From CAYSUS01 sp964434165 (GTDB taxonomy: Bacteria > Planctomycetota > Planctomycetia > Pirellulales > Thermoguttaceae): a stretch of DNA of 8,201 nt. Position 1 is the first letter of the stretch, and the number at the start of each line of letters is the position of its first letter. The notes under the pieces were generated by a model. The model saw nothing but the letters and a program-made list of their open reading frames with translations, was not told the origin of the DNA and made no database searches. Shown piece after piece: positions 1 to 7,382 of this stretch. A program made the translations under genes and the position numbers. The stretch spans positions 1 to 8,201 of the forward strand of contig CAYSUS010000185.1 of assembly GCA_964434165.1 (NCBI GenBank). The letters are read 5' to 3'.

Positions 1-1887
1 TCCGGGCCTACGGACACTCTCATAACACATGGATCAGCTTTTGGGGAGCACGCCATCGCATCTGCGGCGAGTGGTGATCCGGCGTTCCGATCGTTCGCGT
101 TCTTCGTGCGCGTGCTCTTTTCCGCTCTGATCGACGCGGATCGTCTCGCCACGGCCGAGTTTTACGCCCGGGCCGAGGGGAAGCCGCCGGAACATGCCTC
201 TTCTCATTACGAGCCGTTGTCTGTGCTGCGCGACCGTTTCGATACGCACGTGGACAGCCTGGCGGCTAAGGCGGCATCAGAGCGACCATCGGCCGTCAAC
301 CAGTTGCGAGCCGATGTCCTCACTGCCTGCCGCCGCGCGGCGGACTTACCGCCAGGGTTCTTCTCGCTCACCGTCCCCACGGGAGGCGGCAAGACCCTCT
401 CGGCGATGAGCTTCGCCCTGCGCCACGCGGTCGCGCATGGCCTGGATCGGGTAATCGTCGTCATCCCCTACACGAGCATCATCGAACAGAACGCCCACCG
501 CTACCGCGAGGCGCTAGGCGCTGGAGGCGTGCCGGACGACCGGAACGTATTGGAGCACCACAGCGGCATCGACGAGCAGAGGGCCGAGGAAGCCCACGCC
601 CAGGCGGAAGTCCGCCGTCGCTTAGCGGCGGAGAACTGGGACGCGCCCGTCGTCGTGACTACTGCGGTGCAGTTCTTCGAGTCCCTTTTCAGCGACCATC
701 CCTCCCAATGCCGCAAGCTGCACCGTATCGCCCGCAGCGTCGTAATTTTGGATGAGGTGCAGACCCTCCCGCCCGGCCTCTTGCTTCCGATTCTGGAGGC
801 GCTTCGGGAGCTCGTTGACCACTACAGAGTGTCGGTCGTGCTCAGCACGGCCACTCCGCCGGCGCTCGCCGAACGATCAGGTCTTGAACAGGGGTTGCGC
901 GATGTTCGCCCCATCATTCCCGACCCCGTGGCGCTGAGCGCAAGTCCGGCTGCGCGTCGCGTCCGCGTGGAATGGCGACTCGACCGCGCCACCCCTTTTG
1001 AGGAATTGGCCAAGGAACTGGGAGGTTTGCCCCAAGTGCTGGCGGTGGTGCACCGTCGCGACGACGCGCGGCTCCTGGCCGAGATGCTTCCGGCGGAGGG
1101 CCGGTTCCATCTCTCGGCGCTGATGTGTCCCGCCCACCGATTCAAGCGAATCGAGGAAATGACTCGGGCCCTGCGAGAAGGCCGCACCTGCCGCATCGTC
1201 TCCACGCAACTGATCGAAGCGGGCGTGGACATCGACCTGCCGGTCGTGTTCCGCGCCCTGGCAGGGCTGGACAGCCTTGCCCAATCGGCCGGGCGATGCG
1301 ACCGCGAGGGCCGTTTGACGGAAAAGGCCGGCGCGCCGGCCGGGCGGTTCGTGGTCTTCCGTGCTGAGACTTCGCCGCCGAGTGGAACGTTGCGACGGGC
1401 CCTCGAGTCCGTGGAGAAGCTCATCGCGCTCCAGGGCCGCATACCGCAATTGCCCGGCGGCCTTGACCCGTTCCATCCTGAGCACTGCGAGTTGTTCTTT
1501 TCGGAGTTGTACGGCAAGGAGCAACTGGACGCGAAGCAAGTGCTACGGGAAGCCGCGGAGTTGAACTTCGCCAACGTCGCCTCGGCCTTCCAAATGATCG
1601 ACGATGGCTGGAGCCGGCCAGTTGTGGTTCCCTGGGGCGAAGGAACCAGTCGGGCAGAGGTTTATCGGCGAGAGCCGTCGAAGCAGACAAGCCGCGCCTT
1701 GCAGCCGTTCATCGTGCAGGTGTCCCAGTGGCACTTGCAGCCGTTGCTCGACTCCGGCGCCGTGGAGCGATGGGCGGAGACGAACCTGCACCTGCCGACG
1801 GCGTTGTTTGGGGTTCGGTATAGCGAGGAGTTTGGACTTGCCGCGAACCCCGACGCGGGAGTTGATCCCGAGGCACTGACCTTCTGA
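1..1887 (+). CDS. cas3: CRISPR-associated helicase-nuclease Cas3, type I-C (5' partial)
   Basis: Cas3 is the effector that Cascade recruits to unwind and degrade target DNA. About 628 C-terminal residues are visible. The reading frame is open from base 1 with no stop, and the piece before the first in-frame GTG (106) reads as the end of the HD nuclease domain, with FFVRVLFSALIDADRL at about bases 100-147. The true start and the H/HD metal-binding motifs therefore lie left of the window. The SF2 helicase core is intact: Walker A PTGGGKT at 376-396, the DEVQ box at 751-762 (a DExx variant usual in Cas3), STAT motif III at 844-855, STQLIEAGVDID from 1201, and motif VI QSAGRCDREGR at 1282-1314. 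The C-terminal domain ends normally at TGA 1885-1887. It is the first gene of the visible operon, 28 bp before cas5c. Family assignment is secure; only the length and start are unknown. Confidence 0.97.
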   Translation, partial: SGPTDTLITHGSAFGEHAIASAASGDPAFRSFAFFVRVLFSALIDADRLATAEFYARAEGKPPEHASSHYEPLSVLRDRFDTHVDSLAAKAASERPSAVNQLRADVLTACRRAADLPPGFFSLTVPTGGGKTLSAMSFALRHAVAHGLDRVIVVIPYTSIIEQNAHRYREALGAGGVPDDRNVLEHHSGIDEQRAEEAHAQAEVRRRLAAENWDAPVVVTTAVQFFESLFSDHPSQCRKLHRIARSVVILDEVQTLPPGLLLPILEALRELVDHYRVSVVLSTATPPALAERSGLEQGLRDVRPIIPDPVALSASPAARRVRVEWRLDRATPFEELAKELGGLPQVLAVVHRRDDARLLAEMLPAEGRFHLSALMCPAHRFKRIEEMTRALREGRTCRIVSTQLIEAGVDIDLPVVFRALAGLDSLAQSAGRCDREGRLTEKAGAPAGRFVVFRAETSPPSGTLRRALESVEKLIALQGRIPQLPGGLDPFHPEHCELFFSELYGKEQLDAKQVLREAAELNFANVASAFQMIDDGWSRPVVVPWGEGTSRAEVYRREPSKQTSRALQPFIVQVSQWHLQPLLDSGAVERWAETNLHLPTALFGVRYSEEFGLAANPDAGVDPEALTF

Positions 1888-1905
1888 TCCTGTCGTTCCC
1901 TCTTT

Positions 1906-1909
1906 GGAG
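1906..1909 (+). promoter_or_regulatory. Ribosome binding site of cas5c
   Basis: GGAG lies 6 bases before the ATG at 1916. It decides the start. An in-frame TTG at 1904 overlaps this site and would have no Shine-Dalgarno of its own, so the ATG is preferred. Confidence 0.75.
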
Positions 1910-1915
1910 TCCCCT

Positions 1916-2596
1916 ATGCCTGAATCCCGACCCGACCCCCTCCGTTTGCGGGCCTCCGGCCCGCTCGCCTGCTTTACCAGGCCCGAGTTGAAGGCCGAGC
2001 GGGTCTCCTACCAGGTGATGACCCCTTCGGCCGCCCGCGGCATCCTGGAGGCCGTGCTTTGGAAGCCCGCCATCCGCTGGCGCATCGAGCGCATCAAGGT
2101 GCTCAAGGAGATCCGCTGGGTCGCGTTCCGCCGCAACGAAGTCAACAGCCGGGCCTCGCCGCCATCGGCCAAGGTGATCGCCGATGGCGGCCTGGCCCCG
2201 TTCCTCCTGGCCGATGAGGACCGGGCCCAGCGCAACACGGTCGCCCTGGCGCACGTGGACTATGTGATCGAAGCACGCTTCGAGTTGACAGACCGGGCCG
2301 GGCCAGACGACAACCGAGCCAAGTTTGTGGACATGTTCCGACGCCGAGTCGAGGGCGGCCAGCACTATCATCAGCCCTATTTGGGTTGTCGCGAGTTCGT
2401 GGCCGACATCCGCCCAGTCAACGGCGACACGCCCGCGCCGGTCGACGACACGCGCGACCTGGGCATGATGCTCTACGACATCCAGTTCGGTCCAAATCGC
2501 AACCGGCCGATCTTCTTCGCGGCCCGCCTGGTTCATGGCGTGTTGGAGATACCCGCGGACCTCGGCGCCGCATTGCCGGCAGGAGGTGCCCCATGA
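1916..2596 (+). CDS. cas5c: Cas5c (Cas5d), type I-C crRNA-processing Cascade subunit
   Basis: In type I-C there is normally no Cas6. Cas5c itself cuts the pre-crRNA at the base of the repeat hairpin and stays bound to the 5' handle in Cascade. The product has 226 residues, usual for the family. Visible family signatures are RVSYQVMTPSAARG (residues 29-42), EAVLWKPAIRW (45-55), QRNTVALAHVDY (105-116), MFRRRVEGG (140-148), PYLGCREF (154-161) and the near-terminal IFFAARLVHGVLEIP. The start is the ATG preceded by GGAG. The stop overlaps the cas8c start (ATGA), implying translational coupling. From memory of the Bacillus halodurans enzyme, its catalytic Tyr46, Lys116 and His117 would fall on Leu48, Lys136 and Phe137 here. 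If so, only the lysine is kept; His150 and His152 lie close by in sequence. Family assignment is firm, catalytic detail is inference. Confidence 0.95.
   Translation: MPESRPDPLRLRASGPLACFTRPELKAERVSYQVMTPSAARGILEAVLWKPAIRWRIERIKVLKEIRWVAFRRNEVNSRASPPSAKVIADGGLAPFLLADEDRAQRNTVALAHVDYVIEARFELTDRAGPDDNRAKFVDMFRRRVEGGQHYHQPYLGCREFVADIRPVNGDTPAPVDDTRDLGMMLYDIQFGPNRNRPIFFAARLVHGVLEIPADLGAALPAGGAP
2581..2586 (+). promoter_or_regulatory. Ribosome binding site of cas8c inside the cas5c 3' end
   Basis: A full AGGAGG sits 6 bases before the ATG at 2593, within the last codons of cas5c. It fixes the cas8c start. The open frame runs back to about 2386, but only through a cas5c region read in another frame. 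Confidence 0.85.
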
Positions 2597-4557
2597 TTCT
2601 CCACGCGCTGCGCCAACTGGCGATCGAAGAGCGCCTCATCGGCGATCCCGACTTCGAGATCAAGCCTGTCGCCTGGTGGATTACGCTCGACGCGGAAGGT
2701 CACCTCGTGGGTATCGAAGATGTACGTCGAAACCTTAACGAAGGGACCAAGCGCAAGCCCAAGTACGAGGGGAAGCCGACGCTCGTGCCGCGGCAGCCAA
2801 TTCGCACTAGCGGCGATTCGGCGTTCTTCCTGGTGGACAAAGCCGAGTACGTCCTCGGGCTCGATCCGGCGGGGAAACGCGCGGCATCGAAGCTAGAACA
2901 GCGGGCGTCCCTCTTTCGCGAAGCAGTCAGCCAGTGCGCGTCGTGCACGGGCGACGCAGGGGCCAAGGCGGTGTTCGCCTTTCTCGAAGGCCTCGCGAAA
3001 GACAGGTGGCCCGTCGAGGCCTGGGCCGCGCAGCAGCAGCCCTCGCCCAACGAGCTCTTCGCCTTCCGGTTGGGACTGGACGAACAGCTCGTCCACAACC
3101 GCCCTCGTGTGGCTGCCTTTTGGAAACAGAAACGCCTCCTCTCAGATCCGACCGTTGAGGGAGGGGCTTTTCGCTGTCTTGTGACAGGGGAGCCCGTGGG
3201 TGAGGTAGCGCTGTTTCCGCTTATCAAGCGGTTGCCGGGAGGGACTTCAAGCGGAGTGGCCCTGGTCTCGCACAACGCGAGGGCCTTTGAATCGTACGGA
3301 CTGCGCGGCAACGAAAACGCTACCATTTCTCGGACCGCCGCGGAGGAGGCGGCAACCGCCCTGAACCGGCTATTGCACCCCGACTACCCGCATCCGGATC
3401 GGCCCGGCGAGACCCTCGGGCGGCGGTTCGTCCGGCTTTGCGCCGATACGGTGGTCTGCTTCTGGACGGCCAAGGGGCGGTCCGAGGCGGCCACCTTCCT
3501 CGACAGCCTCGGCGGATTGCTCGAGGGCGAAAGCGAGATGGAGGTGAGCGAGGCGTATCGCTCTGTCTGGTGCGGCCGGCACGTCGAGATCAAGGAGCCT
3601 GCCGCGTTCTACGCATTGACTCTGTCCGGGACGCAAGGACGCGCGATCGTGCGCGACTGGTTCGAGACCTCGCTTGGCGACGTCGTCGTGTGTCTCGCGG
3701 CCCACTTCGCGGATCTGGAGATGGCCCGGCACGCGAAATCGAAGAAGGGGACCGACCAGACCCCTGCGGTTCCCCTCCGCTGGCTCATGCAGTCCCTAGC
3801 CGCCGAAGGCCGATCCGAGCCGGTGCCCGGATCGTTGGAGGCCGCGTTCATCCGCGCGGCCTTCACCGGCATTCCCTATCCCTTTCAACTCCTCCAGAGG
3901 GCGCTCGTCCGCGCCCGCATCGAGGCCGGGGGCGGCGACTGGATCGCCGCCGCGCGCCGCGATGCCCGGGCGGCCCTCATCAAGGCGGTGCTCAACCGCC
4001 GCCGGCGCTTCGACCCCCAAGCTGGTTCCCGATACCCGGAGGTGCAACCTCTCATGAATCCCTCGAACGACAGTCCTGGATACGCCTTGGGCATGTTGAT
4101 GGCCGTTCTGGACCGACTCCAGGGGGCCGCCCTGGGCGACGTCAATGCCACCGTGGTCGATCGGTACTTTGCAGCGGCGTCGGCTACGCCCCGCAACGTG
4201 TTCGTCCGCCTGCTCCGCAACGCGCAGCACCACGCGCGCAAGGCCGAGGACGCGGACGACAAGCGGAACCGCGCCGCAGCATTCCGCTGTGGACGGATCA
4301 TCGACCACGTCGCCGACCTTTTCGAGGTGGACCGCAAGCGCTACCCGCCGCAGCGCAACGGTCTTCCAGTCCATCTCGACCTTGAGCAGCAAGGCCTGTT
4401 CGTGCTCGGCTATCACCAGATGCGGCATTGGCTTTGGATGAACCACGACGAACGCGCGAAGTGGGAGGACGCCCATCCTGACGCGCCGCGGGCGTTCCGC
4501 TGGCTCAAGGACCCTGATGCCGACGCACCCAAAGAGAACGAAACGGCCGCTTCGTAG
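2593..4557 (+). CDS. cas8c: Cas8c (Csd1), type I-C Cascade large subunit
   Basis: Cas8c is the large subunit of I-C Cascade, held to contact the PAM, help open the target duplex and recruit Cas3. The product has 654 residues, at the long end for Csd1 proteins as I recall them. Recognisable parts are the N-terminal AWWITLDAEGHLVGI (about residues 28-42), the GDSAFFLVDKAEYVLG stretch (about 74-89), VSHNARAFESYG (about 229-240), and the helical C-terminal block from residue 488, with YALGMLMAVLDRLQGAALG and VDRYFAAASATPRNVF. The start at 2593 follows AGGAGG and overlaps the cas5c stop as ATGA. The conserved fold appears to finish near GLFVLGYHQMRHWLW, and a charged tail of about 40 residues follows. 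The 3' part also seems to encode Cas11c from an internal start at 4054. A 52-bp gap separates it from cas7c. Confidence 0.95.
   Translation: MILHALRQLAIEERLIGDPDFEIKPVAWWITLDAEGHLVGIEDVRRNLNEGTKRKPKYEGKPTLVPRQPIRTSGDSAFFLVDKAEYVLGLDPAGKRAASKLEQRASLFREAVSQCASCTGDAGAKAVFAFLEGLAKDRWPVEAWAAQQQPSPNELFAFRLGLDEQLVHNRPRVAAFWKQKRLLSDPTVEGGAFRCLVTGEPVGEVALFPLIKRLPGGTSSGVALVSHNARAFESYGLRGNENATISRTAAEEAATALNRLLHPDYPHPDRPGETLGRRFVRLCADTVVCFWTAKGRSEAATFLDSLGGLLEGESEMEVSEAYRSVWCGRHVEIKEPAAFYALTLSGTQGRAIVRDWFETSLGDVVVCLAAHFADLEMARHAKSKKGTDQTPAVPLRWLMQSLAAEGRSEPVPGSLEAAFIRAAFTGIPYPFQLLQRALVRARIEAGGGDWIAAARRDARAALIKAVLNRRRRFDPQAGSRYPEVQPLMNPSNDSPGYALGMLMAVLDRLQGAALGDVNATVVDRYFAAASATPRNVFVRLLRNAQHHARKAEDADDKRNRAAAFRCGRIIDHVADLFEVDRKRYPPQRNGLPVHLDLEQQGLFVLGYHQMRHWLWMNHDERAKWEDAHPDAPRAFRWLKDPDADAPKENETAAS
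4038..4044 (+). promoter_or_regulatory. Internal Shine-Dalgarno for Cas11c within cas8c
   Basis: GGAGGTG matches seven consecutive bases of the anti-Shine-Dalgarno complement at the 3' end of 16S rRNA. It is followed by an in-frame ATG at 4054, 9 bases after the match (11 after GGAGG). The spacing is slightly long. It lies inside the cas8c coding sequence exactly before the part known to form the small subunit in other I-C systems. Confidence 0.65.
4054..4557 (+). CDS. cas11c: Probable Cas11c small subunit from an internal start in cas8c
   Basis: In several I-B, I-C and I-D systems, the large-subunit gene contains an internal translation start that yields a separate small subunit, which lines the belly of Cascade and stabilises the target strands. 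Here an in-frame ATG (Met488 of Cas8c) follows GGAGGTG and would give 167 residues with the same stop as cas8c. The product starts MNPSNDSPGYALGMLMAVLD and is mostly predicted helix, covering the conserved C-terminal block of Csd1. It is longer than the roughly 120-130 residues I recall for other Cas11c proteins because of the C-terminal tail of about 40 residues. Later in-frame ATGs at 4093 and 4099 lack a good ribosome binding site and fall within the first conserved helix. Existence is inferred from sequence and family precedent, not shown. Confidence 0.68.
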   Translation: MNPSNDSPGYALGMLMAVLDRLQGAALGDVNATVVDRYFAAASATPRNVFVRLLRNAQHHARKAEDADDKRNRAAAFRCGRIIDHVADLFEVDRKRYPPQRNGLPVHLDLEQQGLFVLGYHQMRHWLWMNHDERAKWEDAHPDAPRAFRWLKDPDADAPKENETAAS

Positions 4558-4609
4558 TCCCGCTTTCTGAACGCAGCACGCAATAACCCATCTATTCGGA
4601 GGTATCGAC

Positions 4610-5560
4610 ATGTCCACCGTTCCTATGGAACCGTCCGCCGCCGACCTTGCTGGCCGCGCCATCCAACACCGCTACGAGTTCGTCCTGCTGTTCGACGTGA
4701 GGAACGGCAACCCCAACGGCGATCCCGACGCCGGCAACGCGCCGCGGATCGACCCGGAAACGGGGCACGGGCTCGTCTCCGACGTGTGCCTGAAGCGGAA
4801 GATCCGCAACTACGTCACGCTTGTCAAACGGCTGCCAGACGGCACCCCCGAGCCCGGCTACGACATCTACGTCAAGGAGAAGGCTGTACTCAATGCGCAG
4901 CACCTTCGCGGCTACGAGGCCCTTGGGCTGGATCCCAAGAACCCGCCCAAGCCTAAGGCTGGCGAGAGCCCTGCGGAGGAGCGCGTCCGCCGCTGGATGT
5001 GCCAGACGTTTTTCGACATCCGCATGTTCGGCGCGGTGATGAGCACGGAGGTCAACGCGGGTCAGGTCCGCGGCCCCGTTCAGCTGGCGTTCGCGCGGTC
5101 CATTCAGCCGATTGTCTCCCTCGAACAGTCCATCACCCGCATGGCCGTCACCACGGAGCGCGAAAAGCAGGAACAGGAGAAGAAGCAGGCCGGACAGGCG
5201 CGAACCATGGGACGAAAGGAGATCGTCCCCTACGCCCTTTACCGCGCTCATGGCTTCGTCAGCCCGCATTTCGCTGCCGACACGGGGTTCGACGATGCTG
5301 ACCTCGAATTGCTCTTCCAGGCCCTTGAGCGCATGTTCGACCACGACCGCTCGGCCGCACGCGGCGAAATGGGCACCTGCAGGCTGTTCGTCTTCCAGCA
5401 CGAGAGCAAGCTGGGGAGCGCCCCGGCGCGGAAGCTCTTCGAGTTGCTTCGCGTCGAACCAAGAACCCCGCAGGAGCCTCCCCGCAGCTTCGACGACTAC
5501 GAGGTGATTGTCGGCCGGGACGCCGTTCCCAAGGGAGTTACCCTCCACGAGCGCGTCTAA
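4610..5560 (+). CDS. cas7c: Cas7c (Csd2), type I-C Cascade backbone subunit
   Basis: Cas7c polymerises along the crRNA spacer and forms the backbone of Cascade. The product has 316 residues. The start is ATG after GGAGG (4598-4602), spacing 7. The RRM-like fold shows the Csd2 signature FDVRNGNPNGDPDAGNAPR (residues 28-46), LVSDVCLKRKIRNYV (55-69), DIRMFGAVMS (136-145) and GRKEIVPYALYRAHGFVSPHF (201-221). It is somewhat longer than the 280-295 residues I recall as typical. A proline/charge-rich stretch at about 107-126 and a Glu/Lys/Gln-rich stretch at about 183-197 are likely surface loops. It has its own strong ribosome binding site after a 52-bp gap, as expected for the subunit needed in most copies. 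Cas4 follows after 22 bp. Confidence 0.96.
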   Translation: MSTVPMEPSAADLAGRAIQHRYEFVLLFDVRNGNPNGDPDAGNAPRIDPETGHGLVSDVCLKRKIRNYVTLVKRLPDGTPEPGYDIYVKEKAVLNAQHLRGYEALGLDPKNPPKPKAGESPAEERVRRWMCQTFFDIRMFGAVMSTEVNAGQVRGPVQLAFARSIQPIVSLEQSITRMAVTTEREKQEQEKKQAGQARTMGRKEIVPYALYRAHGFVSPHFAADTGFDDADLELLFQALERMFDHDRSAARGEMGTCRLFVFQHESKLGSAPARKLFELLRVEPRTPQEPPRSFDDYEVIVGRDAVPKGVTLHERV

Positions 5561-5582
5561 CGTATGCCACCGAGGCAAGGGC

Positions 5583-6335
5583 ATGCACCACGACGACGCC
5601 CTTCTCCCCCTTTCCGCCCTCCAGCACCTGCTGTTCTGCCCGCGGCAGTGTGCGCTGATCCATTTGGAGCAGCTTTGGGCGGAGAACCGGCTGACAGTCG
5701 AGGGGAGGCACTTGCACCAGAAGGCCCACGAAGGGCCCAATGAGCGGCGCGGGCAAGTGAGCATCGTGCGCGGCGTTCCCTTGAAGTCGCTGGAGCTGGG
5801 GCTGATCGGCAAGGCCGACGTGGTGGAGATCGAGCCGCTGGCAGGCAAGAACGCCGCCGACCTCCCCGCGCGCAAGGCCCTTGACCCGACCGGCCTGTTC
5901 GACCGCATCCGCGCCTCGCCCGCCGCATGGCGCGTCACGCCCGTCGAGTACAAGCGCGGCCGGCCCAAGAAGGACGACTGTGATCGTGTCCAGCTTGCGG
6001 CCCAGGCCATGTGCCTGGAAGAAGCGTTGGGAGTGCGCATCGAGTGCGCGGCCCTATTCTACGGGAAACCCCGCCGGCGGAGCGAAGTGCCCATAGACCC
6101 GCCGCTCCGCCAGCTCGTGGCCGACACCGCCCGCCGCCTGCACGAACTGATCGACTCGCGCGCCACGCCGCCGGCCAGGCGGGAGCCCAAGTGCGGCAAC
6201 TGCTCGCTCGTCGATCTGTGCCTGCCCGGAGCCATGCGTTCCTCGCGCACGGCGGCCGTCTTCGCCCAGGGCCAGTTCGACGGGCATCTCGGCTCGGCCA
6301 GCCCGCAGTGCGACGCCTTCGACGGGCCGGAGTAG
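5583..6335 (+). CDS. cas4: Cas4 Fe-S exonuclease of the adaptation module
   Basis: Cas4 works with Cas1-Cas2 to select protospacers with a correct PAM, trim prespacer ends and orient insertion. The product has 250 residues. The RecB-like nuclease parts are visible: His43, His45 and His49 in EGRHLHQKAH (motif I region), Asp79 in GKADVVE (motif II), Glu122 and Lys124 in PVEYKRG (motif III), and the QLAAQAM helix (138-143). The Fe-S cluster cysteines are Cys19 in FCPRQC plus Cys204, Cys207 and Cys213 in CGNCSLVDLC. The ATG at 5583 was chosen because GAGG lies 7 bases upstream and the protein then begins just before the conserved LSALQHLLFCPRQ. A longer in-frame start at 5508 would overlap the cas7c end. 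About 20 extra residues seem inserted between motifs II and III, and the tail after Cys213 is long at 37 residues. Confidence 0.95.
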   Translation: MHHDDALLPLSALQHLLFCPRQCALIHLEQLWAENRLTVEGRHLHQKAHEGPNERRGQVSIVRGVPLKSLELGLIGKADVVEIEPLAGKNAADLPARKALDPTGLFDRIRASPAAWRVTPVEYKRGRPKKDDCDRVQLAAQAMCLEEALGVRIECAALFYGKPRRRSEVPIDPPLRQLVADTARRLHELIDSRATPPARREPKCGNCSLVDLCLPGAMRSSRTAAVFAQGQFDGHLGSASPQCDAFDGPE

Positions 6336-6341
6336 CGAACC

Positions 6342-7370
6342 ATGAAGCAGCACCTCAACACGCTCTTCGTGACCACCGAGGGCACGTACCTGGCCAAGGA
6401 CGGGCAGGCCTTGGCCGTGAGACTGGAGAAGGAGGTCAAGCTCCGGGCGCCGCTGCACAACCTGGGCGGCGTGGTGTGCTTCGGCCGCGTGGGCCTGAGC
6501 CCGACGCTGATGGCCGCCTGCGCCCAGGCGGGCGTGACGATCACGATGCTCGACCGCCACGGGCGGTTCCGCGCGGCCATCGTGGGATTCAGCCCGGGCA
6601 ACGTGCTCTTGCGGCGCCAGCAGTACCGCGTGGCCGACGACCTGGCCGCCGCCTGCCGCGTGGCGCGCAACATGGTGGCGGCCAAGATCGCCAACTGCCG
6701 CGGCGTTCTCCTCCGCGCCGCCCGGGATACGCCCCACGCGCAAGTCTCGGGCGACCTGGCGGCGGCGGCCGCGCGCATGGCCGAAGACCTCCAGGCCGCG
6801 CGGCGAAGCGAATCTCTGGAAACGCTACGCGGCGTCGAAGGCGGCGCGGCCAACACGTACTTCGGGGTCTTCGAGCGGATGCTCGCAGGCGACGGGGCCT
6901 TCCGGTTTGCCGGTCGCGTGCGCCGTCCGCCCACCGATGCCGTCAATGCCATGCTCTCATTCCTCTACAGCATTCTCGCGCACGATGCCCGCTCGGCCTG
7001 CGAGGCTGCCGGACTGGACGCGGCTGTGGGGTTCCTGCACCGCGACCGTCCCGGTCGGCCGGGCATGGCTTTGGATCTCATGGAGGAACTTCGCCCGCTG
7101 CTTGTGGATCGGCTTGTGTTGGCCCTGGTGAACCGTCGGCAAGTGGCGGCTTCGGGCTTCCAGACTGCCGCATCCGGGACCGTGATGATGGACGACAAGA
7201 CGCGGAAGACTGTTCTCGTTGCCTTCCAGAAGCGCAAGCAGGCCACGATCCAGCACCCCTTCTTGGGTGAGAAGACGACCGTGGGGCTGCTATTGCACCT
7301 CCAGGCAAGGTTGCTCGCACGGCATCTTCGCGGCGACCTGGACGCCTATCCACCTTTTCTGTGGCGCTAA
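6342..7370 (+). CDS. cas1: Cas1 integrase, type I-C
   Basis: Cas1 is the metal-dependent integrase that, as a complex with Cas2, joins new spacers to the leader end of the array. The product has 342 residues, normal for I-C. The N-terminal beta domain begins NTLFVTTEGTYLAKDG. The catalytic domain has Glu166 in RGVEGGAANTYFGVF, His233 in VGFLHRDRPGRP, and Asp245 with Glu248 in MALDLMEELRPLLVDRL, so the active site looks intact. The conserved C-terminal HPFLGEKTTVGLLLHLQARLLARHL block is also present. The ATG lies 6 bp after the cas4 stop. Its GGAG (6329-6332) overlaps the end of cas4 with 9-base spacing, suggesting coupled translation. cas2 follows after 12 bp. Confidence 0.98.
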   Translation: MKQHLNTLFVTTEGTYLAKDGQALAVRLEKEVKLRAPLHNLGGVVCFGRVGLSPTLMAACAQAGVTITMLDRHGRFRAAIVGFSPGNVLLRRQQYRVADDLAAACRVARNMVAAKIANCRGVLLRAARDTPHAQVSGDLAAAAARMAEDLQAARRSESLETLRGVEGGAANTYFGVFERMLAGDGAFRFAGRVRRPPTDAVNAMLSFLYSILAHDARSACEAAGLDAAVGFLHRDRPGRPGMALDLMEELRPLLVDRLVLALVNRRQVAASGFQTAASGTVMMDDKTRKTVLVAFQKRKQATIQHPFLGEKTTVGLLLHLQARLLARHLRGDLDAYPPFLWR

Positions 7371-7375
7371 GGAGG
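7371..7375 (+). promoter_or_regulatory. Ribosome binding site of cas2
   Basis: GGAGG directly follows the cas1 stop and lies 7 bases before the ATG at 7383. It selects that ATG over the in-frame TTG at 7377, which is only two bases from the site. Confidence 0.85.
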
Positions 7376-7382
7376 CTTGGCC

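Noticed and set aside
822..1574. Long reverse-strand frames opposite cas3, cas7c and cas1
   Set aside because: In GC-rich DNA with strong third-position bias, long antisense frames are expected. None shows a recognisable motif, and all lie opposite confident genes.
106..1887. cas3 beginning at the GTG at 106
   Set aside because: The frame is open to base 1, and the residues before 106 continue the HD-domain end typical of Cas3. The gene is cut by the window edge, not started here.
2386..2592. N-terminal extension of Cas8c back to 2386
   Set aside because: This stretch is cas5c coding sequence in another frame and reads as low-complexity Arg/Pro/His-rich protein. AGGAGG at 2581 and the ATGA overlap fix the start at 2593.
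5508..5582. Longer Cas4 starting at 5508
   Set aside because: It would overlap the last 53 bases of cas7c and add residues unlike Cas4. The ATG at 5583 has a ribosome binding site and begins at the conserved N-terminus.
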